The notes beneath the pieces are model-generated. The model saw only the letters and a program-made list of their open reading frames with translations, was not told where the DNA came from and did not search any database. Positions 41,264 through 50,218 of a DNA stretch of 64,000 nt are shown piece by piece (the stretch's first letter is position 1; the number at the start of each line of letters is the position of its first letter). The position numbers and the translations under genes were made by a program. The DNA lies in the NCBI GenBank assembly GCA_963744105.1, contig CAVUSJ010000006.1, forward strand, positions 186,001 to 250,000, written 5' to 3'. Source of the stretch: DASUPK01 sp963744105. Its GTDB lineage: Bacteria; Actinomycetota; Thermoleophilia; Solirubrobacterales; 70-9.

Positions 41264-41997
41264 CCTCTCCCTCCATCTGGCAGGAGGTCGAGTTCGGCTC
41301 CTACGGCGCCGACCTGCCGCTCTGGGTGGAGCTCGCCGACGAGGCCGCCGGTCCCGTGGCAGAGCTCGGGGCGGGCGTGGGCCGCGTCTCTCTGCACCTC
41401 GCGGGGCACGGCCATGAGGTGATCGCCGTCGAGCGCGATCTCGACCTGATCCGCGAACTGGAGGCCGCGGCGAAACAGCGCGGCGTGTCCGTATCCGTCG
41501 TGGCGGCGGACCTGTCCTCTCCCGGGGAGGTCGCGCTCCCCGCCCGGCCGACCCTGGCGATCGCCCCACTGCACGTCATCCAGGTGCTCGACGCCGCGGC
41601 ACGTCCCGCGCTGCTCGCGCGCCTCCGCGAGGTCCTGGCCCCCGGAGGCACGCTCGCCCTGACCGTGGTCGACGAGTCCACGATGCTCAGCACGGGCGCC
41701 GCCTCGACCCAGATCCTCCCCGACATGCGCGAGCAGGACGGCTGGGTCTACTCGAGCGAGCCCCTCTGGGTGCAGGTCGGGGAGCGGGCGCTCACCGTTC
41801 GCAGGCTCCGTGAGAGCGTCTCCCCCGACGGTCACATGGAGCGCGACATCCACGACGAGATCCTTCACCGGGTCGACCCGGAGTCCCTGGAGCGCGAGGG
41901 CGCCGACGCCGGCCTCCGCCCTGCCGGCACGCGGCAGATCACCTCGGGCGAGAGCGAGGCCGATTCCGCCGTCGTCCTGCTGGAGGCCCCGTCATGA
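41260..41997 (+). CDS. SAM methyltransferase inserted between murT and gatD
   Basis: 245 residues from ATG 41260, overlapping the murT stop by four bases; its own stop overlaps gatD the same way. Motif I is VAELGAGVGRVSLHLA, motif II VIAVERDLDLIRELE, then VVAADLSSPG. The N-terminus SIWQEVEFGSYGADLPLWVE is typical of a group of small-molecule methyltransferases. Its position inside the amidation operon suggests a cell-wall precursor or lipid substrate, but that is inference. Confidence 0.85.
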   Translation: MTSPSIWQEVEFGSYGADLPLWVELADEAAGPVAELGAGVGRVSLHLAGHGHEVIAVERDLDLIRELEAAAKQRGVSVSVVAADLSSPGEVALPARPTLAIAPLHVIQVLDAAARPALLARLREVLAPGGTLALTVVDESTMLSTGAASTQILPDMREQDGWVYSSEPLWVQVGERALTVRRLRESVSPDGHMERDIHDEILHRVDPESLEREGADAGLRPAGTRQITSGESEADSAVVLLEAPS

Positions 41998-42746
41998 GCG
42001 CCGAGTCCCCCGAGCTCCGGCTGCTCGCGCTCTACCCCGAGCAGATGAACATCTACGCGGACCGGGGCAACATCCTCTTCCTGCAGCGCCGCTGCGAATG
42101 GCGCGGCATCCCGTTCCGATACGCCGCGGCCGGGCCCGGCGAGGGCTTCGAGCCCTCCGACCACGACCTGGTCTACATCGGCGGCGGGCAGGACCGCGAC
42201 CAGGTGCTGGTCGCGGAGGACATGCTGCGGTCGAAGCGCGACGCGATTGCCTCCGCGGTCGAGGACGGGGCTGCACTGCTCGCCGTCTGTGGCGGCTACC
42301 AGCTGCTCGGCCACCGCTACCAGCTCGGCGAGGACTCGATTCCGGGGCTGGGGATCACCGATCTGGAGACCGTCCGGGAGGCGGGCCCGCGCCTGATCGG
42401 CAACATCTCGATCGAGGTGGACCTGGGCGGGGGGCCTCGCGTCCTCGCCGGGTTCGAGAACCACGGCGGGCGGACCTACCTCGGTCCCGGCGCCGAACCC
42501 CTCGGCCGCGTTCTCCACGGGCACGGCAACAACGACCGCGATGGATTCGAGGGCGTCAAGCGGCTGAACCTGATCGGCACCTATCTCCACGGCCCCCTGC
42601 TGCCCAAGAACGCCTGGCTCGCCGACCATCTGATCGCCCTCGCGCTGGGACGCCGCGCTGGGTCTCCCCCCCGGCTCGAACCCCTGCCGGACGAGCTCGA
42701 GGCTCAATCGCACGAATCCGCCCTTCGCGCCGCCTCCAGCGGATAG
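41994..42746 (+). CDS. gatD: Lipid II isoglutaminyl synthase, glutaminase subunit GatD
   Basis: 250 residues. LRLLALYPEQMNIYADRGNI is the GatD/CobQ-like start. The nucleophile is Cys in LLAVCGGYQLLG and the catalytic His lies in IGTYLHGPLLPKN. GatD supplies ammonia to MurT. Last gene of the murT-methyltransferase-gatD unit; lemA follows after ten bases. Confidence 0.95.
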   Translation: MSAESPELRLLALYPEQMNIYADRGNILFLQRRCEWRGIPFRYAAAGPGEGFEPSDHDLVYIGGGQDRDQVLVAEDMLRSKRDAIASAVEDGAALLAVCGGYQLLGHRYQLGEDSIPGLGITDLETVREAGPRLIGNISIEVDLGGGPRVLAGFENHGGRTYLGPGAEPLGRVLHGHGNNDRDGFEGVKRLNLIGTYLHGPLLPKNAWLADHLIALALGRRAGSPPRLEPLPDELEAQSHESALRAASSG

Positions 42747-42756
42747 GATCCCGCGC

Positions 42757-43314
42757 ATGGTCATCGTGCTGATCGTCCTGGGCCTTCTGATCCTGGCTGG
42801 GCTGATCTATGTGTTCGCCAGGAACAACATGGTCAGCCTGCGCAACCGCGTCGACGAGTCGTGGAGCGGGATCGACGTTCAGCTCAAGCGCCGGCACGAT
42901 CTGGTCCCGAACCTGGTCGAATCGGTCAAGGGCTATGCGACTCACGAACGCGAGACCTTCGAGAAGGTCACCCAGGCGCGCGCCGCGGCCATGCAGGCCA
43001 GCGGCCCCGAGGAGGCCAGCAAGGCCGAGAGCCAGCTGACCTCCGCCCTCGGAGGCCTGCGCGTCGTCGCCGAGCAGTACCCGCAGCTGCGCGCCACCGA
43101 GAACTTCCAGCAGCTCCAGCGCCAGCTCACGGAGCTCGAGGACGAGATCCAGGCTGCGCGTCGGATCTACAACTCGAACGTCCAGGTGTACAACACCCGG
43201 ATCCAGCAGTGGCCCTGGTCGGTCATCGCCAAGCAGGGCGGCTTCACGGCCAAGCCGTTCTTCGAAATCGGCGACGCAGCGGAGCGCGAGACTCCGCAGG
43301 TCAGCTTCAGCTAG
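42757..43314 (+). CDS. LemA family protein
   Basis: 185 residues. One N-terminal membrane helix (VIVLIVLGLLILAGLIYVF) followed by the LemA helical domain: NNMVSLRNRVDESWSGIDVQ, LKRRHDLVPNLVESVKGYA and IYNSNVQVYNTRIQQWPW. The family is membrane-anchored with mostly helical cytosolic or outer domain; function is unclear. Its usual partner, a TPM-domain protein, is absent. Confidence 0.92.
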   Translation: MVIVLIVLGLLILAGLIYVFARNNMVSLRNRVDESWSGIDVQLKRRHDLVPNLVESVKGYATHERETFEKVTQARAAAMQASGPEEASKAESQLTSALGGLRVVAEQYPQLRATENFQQLQRQLTELEDEIQAARRIYNSNVQVYNTRIQQWPWSVIAKQGGFTAKPFFEIGDAAERETPQVSFS

Positions 43315-43364
43315 ACCCGCCCCCTTGAACGCCTTTCGGTGAGACAACCGGAAAGCGGATCGAG

Positions 43365-43766
43365 CTAGTCAGCCCACCAGTCGCGCTGGCCCTTGACGTC
43401 TTCGCGCGGAGTCTCGCCGAGATTGGGCGCGCCGATGACGAGGATCTCGAGGCCCTCCGGCCCGGCCTCGTAGCCTCGCCACGTACCGGGCGGGACGCGC
43501 ACCGCGTCCCACTCCTTGAGCTCGACGATCTCGTCGTCGAGCTTCATCCGCCCGCTCCCGCCAACGACCACATACACCTCCTCCTGCTTCTTGTGCGTGT
43601 GGCCGTACGGAAAGCGATAGCCCGGCGGGACGCGCTGGTAGCTCATGCCGGATTCCTCGAGTTCGAGCGCCTCGGTCGCCAAGCGGAACTCCAGGTCCGG
43701 CGCACCGTCGAAGTTGGACCCGACGTCCTCTGGATCCTCCTTGAGGTTCCTGAGCGTGAACGGCAC
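43365..43766 (-). CDS. Cupin-domain protein
   Basis: 133 residues from GTG 43766. Cupin motif 1 is YRFPYGHTHKKQEEVYVVVGG with the H-x-H and Glu metal ligands, and motif 2 is DAVRVPPGTWRGYEAG, where the final His is replaced by Trp/Arg. Metal binding may thus be incomplete. A small sugar- or metabolite-binding or isomerase-like role is possible; substrate unknown. Confidence 0.85.
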   Translation of the reverse strand: MPFTLRNLKEDPEDVGSNFDGAPDLEFRLATEALELEESGMSYQRVPPGYRFPYGHTHKKQEEVYVVVGGSGRMKLDDEIVELKEWDAVRVPPGTWRGYEAGPEGLEILVIGAPNLGETPREDVKGQRDWWAD

Positions 43767-43806
43767 GGCCGAATACTCTCACTCAGATGCGTTCGAGGGG
43801 ACCCGC

Positions 43807-44241
43807 CTAGAGCCCGCTGGATCCGAAGCCGCCCACCCCGCGGGTGGACGTGTCGAGCGCATCGGCCTGTATCGGGCTGGCCGTCGCGATCGGGACCAGC
43901 AGCAGCTGGGCGATCCGGTCGCCCGGCTTGCACTGGTAGTCCATTGTCTGGTCGGTGTTGAGCAGGGCGATCCGGACCTCTCCCCGGTAGCCCGGATCGA
44001 TCAGCCCGGGCGAGTTCACCAGCGTGATGCCGTGCTTCAACGCAAGGCCCGAGCGGGGCAGAACCAGTCCGGCTAGTCCCTCCGGGACGGCCACCGCGAG
44101 GCCGGTGCCGACGCTCGCCCGGGCCCCGGGAGGGATCCGGGCGCCCTCGGCCGCGTAGAGGTCGAGACCGGCGTCGTTGTCGTGGGCGCGAGTCGGCAGC
44201 GTCGCCTTAGCGCTGAGCTTGATGAACCTCAGCTCCTCCAT
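43807..44241 (-). CDS. dut: dUTP diphosphatase
   Basis: 144 residues from ATG 44241. All five dUTPase motifs are seen: HDNDAGLDLYA, LPRSGLALKHGI, SPGLIDPGYRGEVRIALLN, PGDRIAQLLL and the C-terminal arm RGVGGFGSSG. It hydrolyses dUTP to dUMP, preventing uracil misincorporation. The frame extends upstream into hflX without conserved sequence, so the internal ATG is used. Confidence 0.95.
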   Translation of the reverse strand: MEELRFIKLSAKATLPTRAHDNDAGLDLYAAEGARIPPGARASVGTGLAVAVPEGLAGLVLPRSGLALKHGITLVNSPGLIDPGYRGEVRIALLNTDQTMDYQCKPGDRIAQLLLVPIATASPIQADALDTSTRGVGGFGSSGL

Positions 44242-44317
44242 CCGGCCAAGCGTAGAGTCGAGTTCGGTCGGCGAGTCCGTGGTCGCCAGGTCAGTGACGG
44301 TCAGCGGATCGCCGCCG

Positions 44318-45679
44318 TTACTCGCCGGCGGCTCGAACTCCGTTTCGAGATCCTCCTCGCTCTCTCCCGTCGAGCGATAGATCGGCGAAGCGATCGGCGA
44401 GGGCGCCAGGAAGTCGCGCGCGAACGAGTACCCCGTCCTCGCGATCTTCGCGCTGGAGGTCACCAGCGATCTCGTGAAGCTCAGAAAGACGCTCACCGGC
44501 GTCGAAGGGTACGAGCAACTCGACCTCGGTGAGTCCCTGCGCGATGGAGGCGGCGATCCGCCCGCGCAGCTCGTCGAGGCCCTCCCCCGTCTCCGCCGAG
44601 ACCTGGACGGCATCGGGATGACGGAGCCGCAACTCGCGGCGCTCCTCGGTATCCAGGAGATCGATCTTGTTCATGACGAGCAGGCGCGGCTTGTCCCCCG
44701 CTCCGATCTCCTCCAGCACCGTGTCCGCCGCGGCGATCGAGTCCACCCGCTCCTCCTCCGGCTCCGAGCCGTCGACGACGTGCAGGATGAGGTCGGCGAG
44801 CACGGTCTCCTCGAGAGTCGCCTTGAAGGCCTCGACCAGGGCGTGCGGCAGCTTGCGGATGAAGCCGACCGTGTCGGTGAGCAGGATCCGCCGGCCGTCG
44901 TGGGTGAACGCCCGGGTGGTCGGGTCGAGGGTGTGGAAGAGCCGCTCCCCGACGCCCACGCCGGCCCCGGTCAGTGCGTTGAGGAGTGTCGACTTCCCGG
45001 CGTTCGTATAGCCCGCGAGAGCGGCCGTTGGCATCACCGCCCGCTCCCGCTCGGCTCGCATCACGGCCCGGTTGCGCTCCAGCCGCTCCAGGCGGCGGCG
45101 CAGCGACGTGATGCGGTCGCGTGCCAGGCGTCGGTCCGTCTCGATCTGAGACTCGCCCGGGCCCCTGGTGCCGATACCGCCCCCGAGGCGCTCGAGGTGC
45201 GTCCAGAGGCCCCTCATGCGCGCAAGGTTGTACTCGAGCTGCGCCAACTCGACCTGCAGCTTTCCCTCCGCCGTGTGGGCATGGTCGGCGAAGATGTCGA
45301 GGATCACCGCGGTCCGGTCGATCACGGGCACGCCGAGCGCCTGCTCGAGATTGCGCTCCTGGCGCGGCACCAGCTCGTCGTCGACCGCGACCAGGTTGGC
45401 GTCGGCGGCGGCGATCTGCCGTTTCAGCTCGGTGAGCTTGCCGCGGCCCAGGTAGCGGTCCGGGTCCGGAGCGGCGCGGTGCTGCGTCATCTCCCCCGCC
45501 GTGGCGACGCCCGCGGTGCGCAGGAGCTCCTTCAGCTCGGCCAGCGAATCATCGCGATGCTCGTCATCGCGGACGATTCCGACTGCGATGGCGCGCTGGC
45601 GGGCGCGAGGATTGACGATGCCGGCGGAGCCGTTGACATAGCTGCTCTCGGACTGCCGCCCGTTGCGGTTTCTCTGCAC
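44318..45679 (-). CDS. hflX: GTPase HflX
   Basis: 453 residues from GTG 45679. N-terminal HflX domain with DPDRYLGRGKLTELK and VDDELVPRQERNLE, the GGGIGTRGPGESQIETDRR signature, then the G domain: G1 GYTNAGKSTLLNAL, G3 DTVGFIRKLP, G4 NKID. HflX binds ribosomes and splits stalled ones under stress. In many actinobacteria it lies beside miaA-dapF; here it is 4 kb from that cluster. Confidence 0.95.
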   Translation of the reverse strand: MQRNRNGRQSESSYVNGSAGIVNPRARQRAIAVGIVRDDEHRDDSLAELKELLRTAGVATAGEMTQHRAAPDPDRYLGRGKLTELKRQIAAADANLVAVDDELVPRQERNLEQALGVPVIDRTAVILDIFADHAHTAEGKLQVELAQLEYNLARMRGLWTHLERLGGGIGTRGPGESQIETDRRLARDRITSLRRRLERLERNRAVMRAERERAVMPTAALAGYTNAGKSTLLNALTGAGVGVGERLFHTLDPTTRAFTHDGRRILLTDTVGFIRKLPHALVEAFKATLEETVLADLILHVVDGSEPEEERVDSIAAADTVLEEIGAGDKPRLLVMNKIDLLDTEERRELRLRHPDAVQVSAETGEGLDELRGRIAASIAQGLTEVELLVPFDAGERLSELHEIAGDLQREDREDGVLVRARLPGALADRFADLSLDGRERGGSRNGVRAAGE

Positions 45680-45810
45680 TACCTGGATGGTAGGCGCCGC
45701 TCAGGGCGATTCGCACGTGATCGGAGCCGCCGGGAGCCTGGTCAGCTCGATGTCGCTGACGAAGGGCAGCGCGCCGGCTGCGCAGGCGTTGGCCACCGCC
45801 TCCTGGAAGG

Positions 45811-46674
45811 CTAGGGCGCGGTGCGAGCCGCCAGGGCCCGCGAGGGAACCATCGGCAGCATCGCCGCGGCGCCGATGACCGCCACGAACGCCAGGGAGCG
45901 GCCGATCACCGCGAGGGCGTCGGAACCCATCGGATCGCCGAAGACGACGATGCCGCCTGCGATGGAGCCCAGGGTCGCGGCCGCCGAGAAGGCGACGATC
46001 ACGGCGACCGGCTCGCCGATCTGCAGCCCCCGCCCGAGGGAGAGGAACGCGCCGATGCCGCCGAGAATGGCAGTGAGGGTCCAGGGGCTGAGCAGGCTCA
46101 GGGGCTGCGCGGGGACGAGCTCGGAGAGGGCCTTGAGCGAGACGTCGGAAACGCCCAGCAGGGTGCCCGCGGCCACGGCCAGGAGCACGGCCCCGTGAAC
46201 CGTCCGCCGGCTGGAGGTCAACATGAGCATGCCGCCGATGGTCAGCATCCCGACCTGGAAACCGAGCATCGTCACCGGGTCGAAGCCGATATCGGTGCGG
46301 GCGTGTCCGGCCGTCAGCGCCAGGAAGGCCAGGCCGATGCCGCAGAGGCCCATTCCGGCCATCTCGCGCCTGCTCACGGCCACACCGAACCACCGGCGCG
46401 CCGGGATGGCGAGCATGGCGAGGCCGCCCGCGATCACCGCCTGGACCAGCGACAGCGGTGCCATCGAGAGGGCCGCCACGTGGAGGCACCAGGCGAGGAA
46501 GGCGAGGCCGAAGCCGATCGCCCACCAGCGAGAGCGAAACAGGGCCGAGGCACTCCGCAGCGGGCTGCTCATCGCCACGTCGGGCGCATTGACGGCGCCG
46601 CGGTGCTTGCACAGCAGCGCCACGCCCGAGATCAGGGCGCAGCCCAGTGCGAGTATGAGTCCGATTTCGCTCAT
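45811..46674 (-). CDS. DMT-superfamily-like membrane transporter
   Basis: 287 residues with eight to ten membrane helices. The two-fold repeated helix pattern and GGLAMLAIPARRWFGVAVSR resemble EamA/magnesium-transporter-like DMT proteins. The end of the first helix has CKHRGAVNAPDVAMSSPLRS as a cytoplasmic loop. The substrate is unknown. A 31-codon minus-strand frame at 45701-45793 follows it but lacks enough support to call. Confidence 0.7.
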   Translation of the reverse strand: MSEIGLILALGCALISGVALLCKHRGAVNAPDVAMSSPLRSASALFRSRWWAIGFGLAFLAWCLHVAALSMAPLSLVQAVIAGGLAMLAIPARRWFGVAVSRREMAGMGLCGIGLAFLALTAGHARTDIGFDPVTMLGFQVGMLTIGGMLMLTSSRRTVHGAVLLAVAAGTLLGVSDVSLKALSELVPAQPLSLLSPWTLTAILGGIGAFLSLGRGLQIGEPVAVIVAFSAAATLGSIAGGIVVFGDPMGSDALAVIGRSLAFVAVIGAAAMLPMVPSRALAARTAP

Positions 46675-46797
46675 CGATGAAGGGGTCGGCGCGACAGGGT
46701 GGCGCCTTTAGCTGAGGCGCCGATAAAGGCCGATTCGCCCCCGGTCCAAGAATCCCGCCTACCCCACCGTACGGATCCCAATCCGCCGGCGCGCCGG

Positions 46798-47991
46798 TCA
46801 GGGGGTCAAGTGAGACTTGAGCCTCTGGACCGCCTCCCGCAGGAGCTCGTCCGGCGTGGTCAGGGAGATCCGGAAGAAGCCCTCGCCGCTCGGCCCGTAC
46901 ATCGAGCCCGGCGAGACGACGACCGCGGCCTCCTCGAGCACGAGTTCCGCGAAGGAGGTGGAAGTATGGCCGTCGGGGACCGGAGCCCAGATGTAGATCG
47001 TCCCCTTCGGGCTCTGGACCTCGACGCCGATCGCCTCCAGGGCCTCGACGACGAGATCTCGCCGGCGCTCGTAGATCCGGCACATCTCCTCGACCTCCTT
47101 GCGCGGACCGCGCAACGCTGCCGCTCCCGCCAGCTGAACCGCCTCGAAGAGACCCGAGTCGACGTTCGTCTTCAGGCGCCAGTAGGTCTTGATCGCATCG
47201 GGGTTGCCGAGGATCGCCGCGCAGCGCCAGCCGGTCATGTTGTAGCCCTTGGAAAGGGAGAAGACCTCGACCCCGACCTCCTTCGCGCCGGGGGTGGCCA
47301 GGAAGCTGGGAGCGACATAGCCGTCGTACGTGGTCTCGGAGTAGGCGTTGTCGTGGACGACGAGGATCTCGTGCCGCCTCGCCAGCTCCACCACCCGTTC
47401 GAAGAAGCCGTCGGGGACGGTGGCGCCGGTCGGGTTGTTCGGGTAGTTGATGAAGAGCAGGCGCGCGGCCTCGAGCTTCTCCTCAGGGATCGCGTCCAGG
47501 TCGGGAGCGAAGCCGAGATCGGGGCGCAGCGGCAGCAGGAACGCCTCGGCGCCTGCGAGCACAGGGCCGCCCGTGTACACCGGATAACCGGGATCGGAGG
47601 CGAGGGCGACGTCGCCCGGGTCGAGGAATGCGAAACAGAGGTTGTAGATGCACTCCTTGGCGCCGATCGCGGGAATCACCTCGTCGACGGCGTCGATCTC
47701 CACCCCGAAGCGCCGCATGTAGAAGTCCGCGAACGCGTTCCGAAACTCCGGGCGCCCGCGGTTGCTCGGGTACTTCTGCGTGGAAGGGTCCCCCACCGCT
47801 TCCCGCATCGCCTCGACGACGTAGCGGAACGTGGGCGTGTCGGGATCGCCGATCCCGAGGCTGATCACGTCGATGCCCTCGTCCCGCTTCGCCTCGATCC
47901 GCCGCTCGAGCTCAGCGAACATGTACGGCGGCATCGCCTCGAGGCGCTGCGAGGGCGCGGCCAGGCCTCTCTTCTTCACGGGGGCGGCCAT
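46798..47991 (-). CDS. dapL: LL-diaminopimelate aminotransferase-like class I aminotransferase
   Basis: 397 residues from ATG 47991. Fold-type I PLP enzyme: SLGIGDPDTPTF at the N-terminus, INYPNNPTGATVPDGFF, VVHDNAYSETTYDG, Schiff-base lysine in FSLSKGYNMTGWR and FFRISLTTPDE near the end. The YDGY and CRIYERRRD segments match the DapL/AlaC-like group. dapF lies 0.5 kb away, consistent with the aminotransferase route to meso-diaminopimelate. A related alanine or aspartate aminotransferase is the alternative. Confidence 0.75.
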   Translation of the reverse strand: MAAPVKKRGLAAPSQRLEAMPPYMFAELERRIEAKRDEGIDVISLGIGDPDTPTFRYVVEAMREAVGDPSTQKYPSNRGRPEFRNAFADFYMRRFGVEIDAVDEVIPAIGAKECIYNLCFAFLDPGDVALASDPGYPVYTGGPVLAGAEAFLLPLRPDLGFAPDLDAIPEEKLEAARLLFINYPNNPTGATVPDGFFERVVELARRHEILVVHDNAYSETTYDGYVAPSFLATPGAKEVGVEVFSLSKGYNMTGWRCAAILGNPDAIKTYWRLKTNVDSGLFEAVQLAGAAALRGPRKEVEEMCRIYERRRDLVVEALEAIGVEVQSPKGTIYIWAPVPDGHTSTSFAELVLEEAAVVVSPGSMYGPSGEGFFRISLTTPDELLREAVQRLKSHLTP

Positions 47992-48012
47992 CGGATCCGG
48001 AAGACTAGGGGC

Positions 48013-48468
48013 ATGGCGCGGTGGAGCGAGATCGAGACGGAGGCGCCCGAGCTGGCGCACCGCGCCCGGGCGATCCTCGACTCCCACAGGCACAAGACGA
48101 TCGCCACGCTGCGCCGCGACGGCTCGCCGCGGATCAGCGGGATCGAGACCGACTTCCGCGACGGGGACCTCTACATCGGCAGCATGTTGAAAGCGGTCAA
48201 GGCGCTCGACCTGCAACGGGACGGGCGCTTCGCGCTGCACAGCGCCTCGCCCGATCCCGAGCCGAACGGCGCCTTCCCGGAGAGCCAGCCGGGCGACGCG
48301 AAGATCGCGGGCCAGATGATCGACGTGACGGAGCCCGGGAGCCGCTCACACAGCTTCCGCGCGGACATCACCGAGCTGGTCGTGATCAGCATCGGGGGCG
48401 ACCCGCCCGACCACATGCTGATCGACGCGTGGCACGAGGGCCGCGGGACCAGCCGGAAGCGGCGCTAG
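48013..48468 (+). CDS. Pyridoxamine-5'-phosphate-oxidase-like flavin/F420 protein
   Basis: 151 residues from ATG 48013. AILDSHRHKTIATLRRDGSP and IGSMLKAVKALDLQRDGRFAL are the split-barrel FMN/F420-binding segments. Actinobacterial members often use F420. The function is unknown; it could be a reductase or cofactor-binding stress protein. It is divergent from dapL and overlaps the dapF stop tail to tail. Confidence 0.8.
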   Translation: MARWSEIETEAPELAHRARAILDSHRHKTIATLRRDGSPRISGIETDFRDGDLYIGSMLKAVKALDLQRDGRFALHSASPDPEPNGAFPESQPGDAKIAGQMIDVTEPGSRSHSFRADITELVVISIGGDPPDHMLIDAWHEGRGTSRKRR

Positions 48469-49307
48469 CCCAGCTCCGCGAGGGTCCGCACGAACTCCGT
48501 GGTCAGCTCGCCCGCGTAGACCGGCTCGGCCCAGCCGGTCAGCCGCACGGACAGACCACCGCCGATCTCTACCCGCAGCTCACCGCCGTCCAGCTCCACC
48601 GTCAGTTCGCTCGGGGCTCCCGCCAGGTGAGCCGCCACGGCGGCACCGGACGCGCCGGTCCCCGAGGAGAGCGTCTCCCCCACGCCCCGCTCGAAGATCC
48701 GGGCCCGCACGCGGTCGCCATCAGCCCTGTAGAAGCTCACGTTCGTCCGGTTCGGGAAGAGAGCGCTGTTCTCGATCGCCGGCCCGATCGCGGGCAGGTC
48801 GAGTGACTCGAGCTCGTCCCCCACCGCGATCGCGCACTGCGGGTTGCCGATCGAGACGTGCTGAAAAGACCAGGTCCTGCCGCCCGACTCGACCTCGCCG
48901 CGGCCGTTCACTTCCCCCGAGGGAAAGTCGGCCGAGGTCGTGCTCGCCTCCCCCATCTCGAGCGTGCACTCGCGCTCGGACCGGATGGTCGGCGTGATCG
49001 GCCCCGCCTTGGTCACGATCGTGAACTCGTCAGCGTCGGTCCAGCCAGAGCGGCGCAGGTACATGACCGCCTCGCGCGCGCCGTTCCCGGAGAGCTCCGC
49101 CTCCGAGCCGTCCGGGTTGAAGATGCGCAGCTCGGCGACATAGGCCGGGTCCTCGATGGGCGCCAGCAAGAGGACTCCGTCGGACCCCGCACCGAAGTGC
49201 GGATCGCAGATCCCCCTGATGCGCTCGGAGGTCAGCTCCCAGGGAAGCGCCGCCGCCTCGACGATCAGGTAATCGTTGCCGAGCGCCTGCCACTTCTCGA
49301 ACTTCAT
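48465..49307 (-). CDS. dapF: Diaminopimelate epimerase
   Basis: 280 residues. The two catalytic cysteines are expected in NGAREAVMYL- and SGTGASGAAV-type motifs; here both sites lack Cys (SGNGAREAVM and LSSGTGASGAAV carry Ala at the usual Cys positions), which I flag as a deviation. Substrate motifs WQALGNDYLIVEA and SIGNPQCAIAV are present. Conversion of LL- to meso-DAP is the family role. Its ATG overlaps the miaA stop, forming miaB-miaA-dapF. Confidence 0.85.
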   Translation of the reverse strand: MKFEKWQALGNDYLIVEAAALPWELTSERIRGICDPHFGAGSDGVLLLAPIEDPAYVAELRIFNPDGSEAELSGNGAREAVMYLRRSGWTDADEFTIVTKAGPITPTIRSERECTLEMGEASTTSADFPSGEVNGRGEVESGGRTWSFQHVSIGNPQCAIAVGDELESLDLPAIGPAIENSALFPNRTNVSFYRADGDRVRARIFERGVGETLSSGTGASGAAVAAHLAGAPSELTVELDGGELRVEIGGGLSVRLTGWAEPVYAGELTTEFVRTLAELG

Positions 49308-50218
49308 TCCGAGCCGAGCCTCTCGGTGATCTCCGCCGCCACGTTCGCATCATCGCGGTCCGTTCGGTCGATCAGCTCCACACCCTCCATGCGCCGCATC
49401 CAGGTGAGCTGACGGCGCGCGTAGGAGCGGTGCGCTGCCTTGATCGAATCCACCGTCTCCAGCGAGGGCGCCGCATCGATGTCGGACACCAGCTGCTCGA
49501 AGCCGAGCGCCGCCCGCGCGGTGCGTGAGGGGCCAGCCTCCAGCGCCGCCCGTACCTCCTCCGCCGCGCCCGCGGCGATCATCTCGTCGACGCGGCGGTC
49601 GATTCGCTCGGCCAGACGCTCCCGATCCATGGTCAGGCCGACCAGCAGCGTCGGATGCCGGAGCTCCGCCGTCCACATCCCCTCGCCGCCGCTCACCGCC
49701 TCGATCCCGGCGCGCGCGAGCTCGGTCAGCCTCGCCACGCGCTTGCGGTCCTTCGGGTCGGCGCTCTCCGCCAGGGCAGGATCGAGCTCCGCGTGGAGCG
49801 CCTCCGGGCCGCGCTCGGCGATCTCGCTCTCCACCTCAGTGCGGATCTCCGGAGGCACCGGGGGCCGCAGGTCGAGATCCGCCAGCGCCGCACGCAGGTA
49901 GAGGCCCGTTCCCCCCACGACGATCGGCCTGCGGCCTTCCGCCAGCAGGCCGTCGACCTCCCGGTGCGCCGCCTCGGCGTAGCGGCCGGCGCTGAATTCC
50001 TCGCCCGGCTCAACGAAGGAGAGCAGCCGGTGCTCGAGGCGCTCCTGCTCCGTCGCCGTCGCCGCGCCGCTCAGCGTCTCGAGACCGCGATAGACCTGGA
50101 TCGAGTCGCAGTTGACCGCGACCGGGTCCTCCCCGCGCCGGCGCAGCAGCTCGGCGACCTCGATCGCGACGCCCGTCTTCCCGATGGCCGTGGGGCCGAA
50201 GAGAGCGAGGATTCTCAA
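49304..50218 (-). CDS. miaA: tRNA dimethylallyltransferase
   Basis: 304 residues. P-loop FGPTAIGKTGVAIEVA, then AVNCDSIQVYRGLETLSG, PIVVGGTGLYLRAAL and the C-terminal RRQLTWMRRMEG are the MiaA motifs. It adds the isopentenyl group at A37 of UNN-reading tRNAs, which MiaB then methylthiolates. Overlaps miaB and dapF by four bases each. Confidence 0.95.
   Translation of the reverse strand: MRILALFGPTAIGKTGVAIEVAELLRRRGEDPVAVNCDSIQVYRGLETLSGAATATEQERLEHRLLSFVEPGEEFSAGRYAEAAHREVDGLLAEGRRPIVVGGTGLYLRAALADLDLRPPVPPEIRTEVESEIAERGPEALHAELDPALAESADPKDRKRVARLTELARAGIEAVSGGEGMWTAELRHPTLLVGLTMDRERLAERIDRRVDEMIAAGAAEEVRAALEAGPSRTARAALGFEQLVSDIDAAPSLETVDSIKAAHRSYARRQLTWMRRMEGVELIDRTDRDDANVAAEITERLGSE

Noticed and set aside
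45701..45793. 31-codon minus-strand frame after the DMT-like gene (ANACAAGALPFVSDIELTRL)
   Set aside because: Looks protein-like, but the candidate GTG is too close to its GGAGG and the frame upstream is a shadow of the transporter gene.
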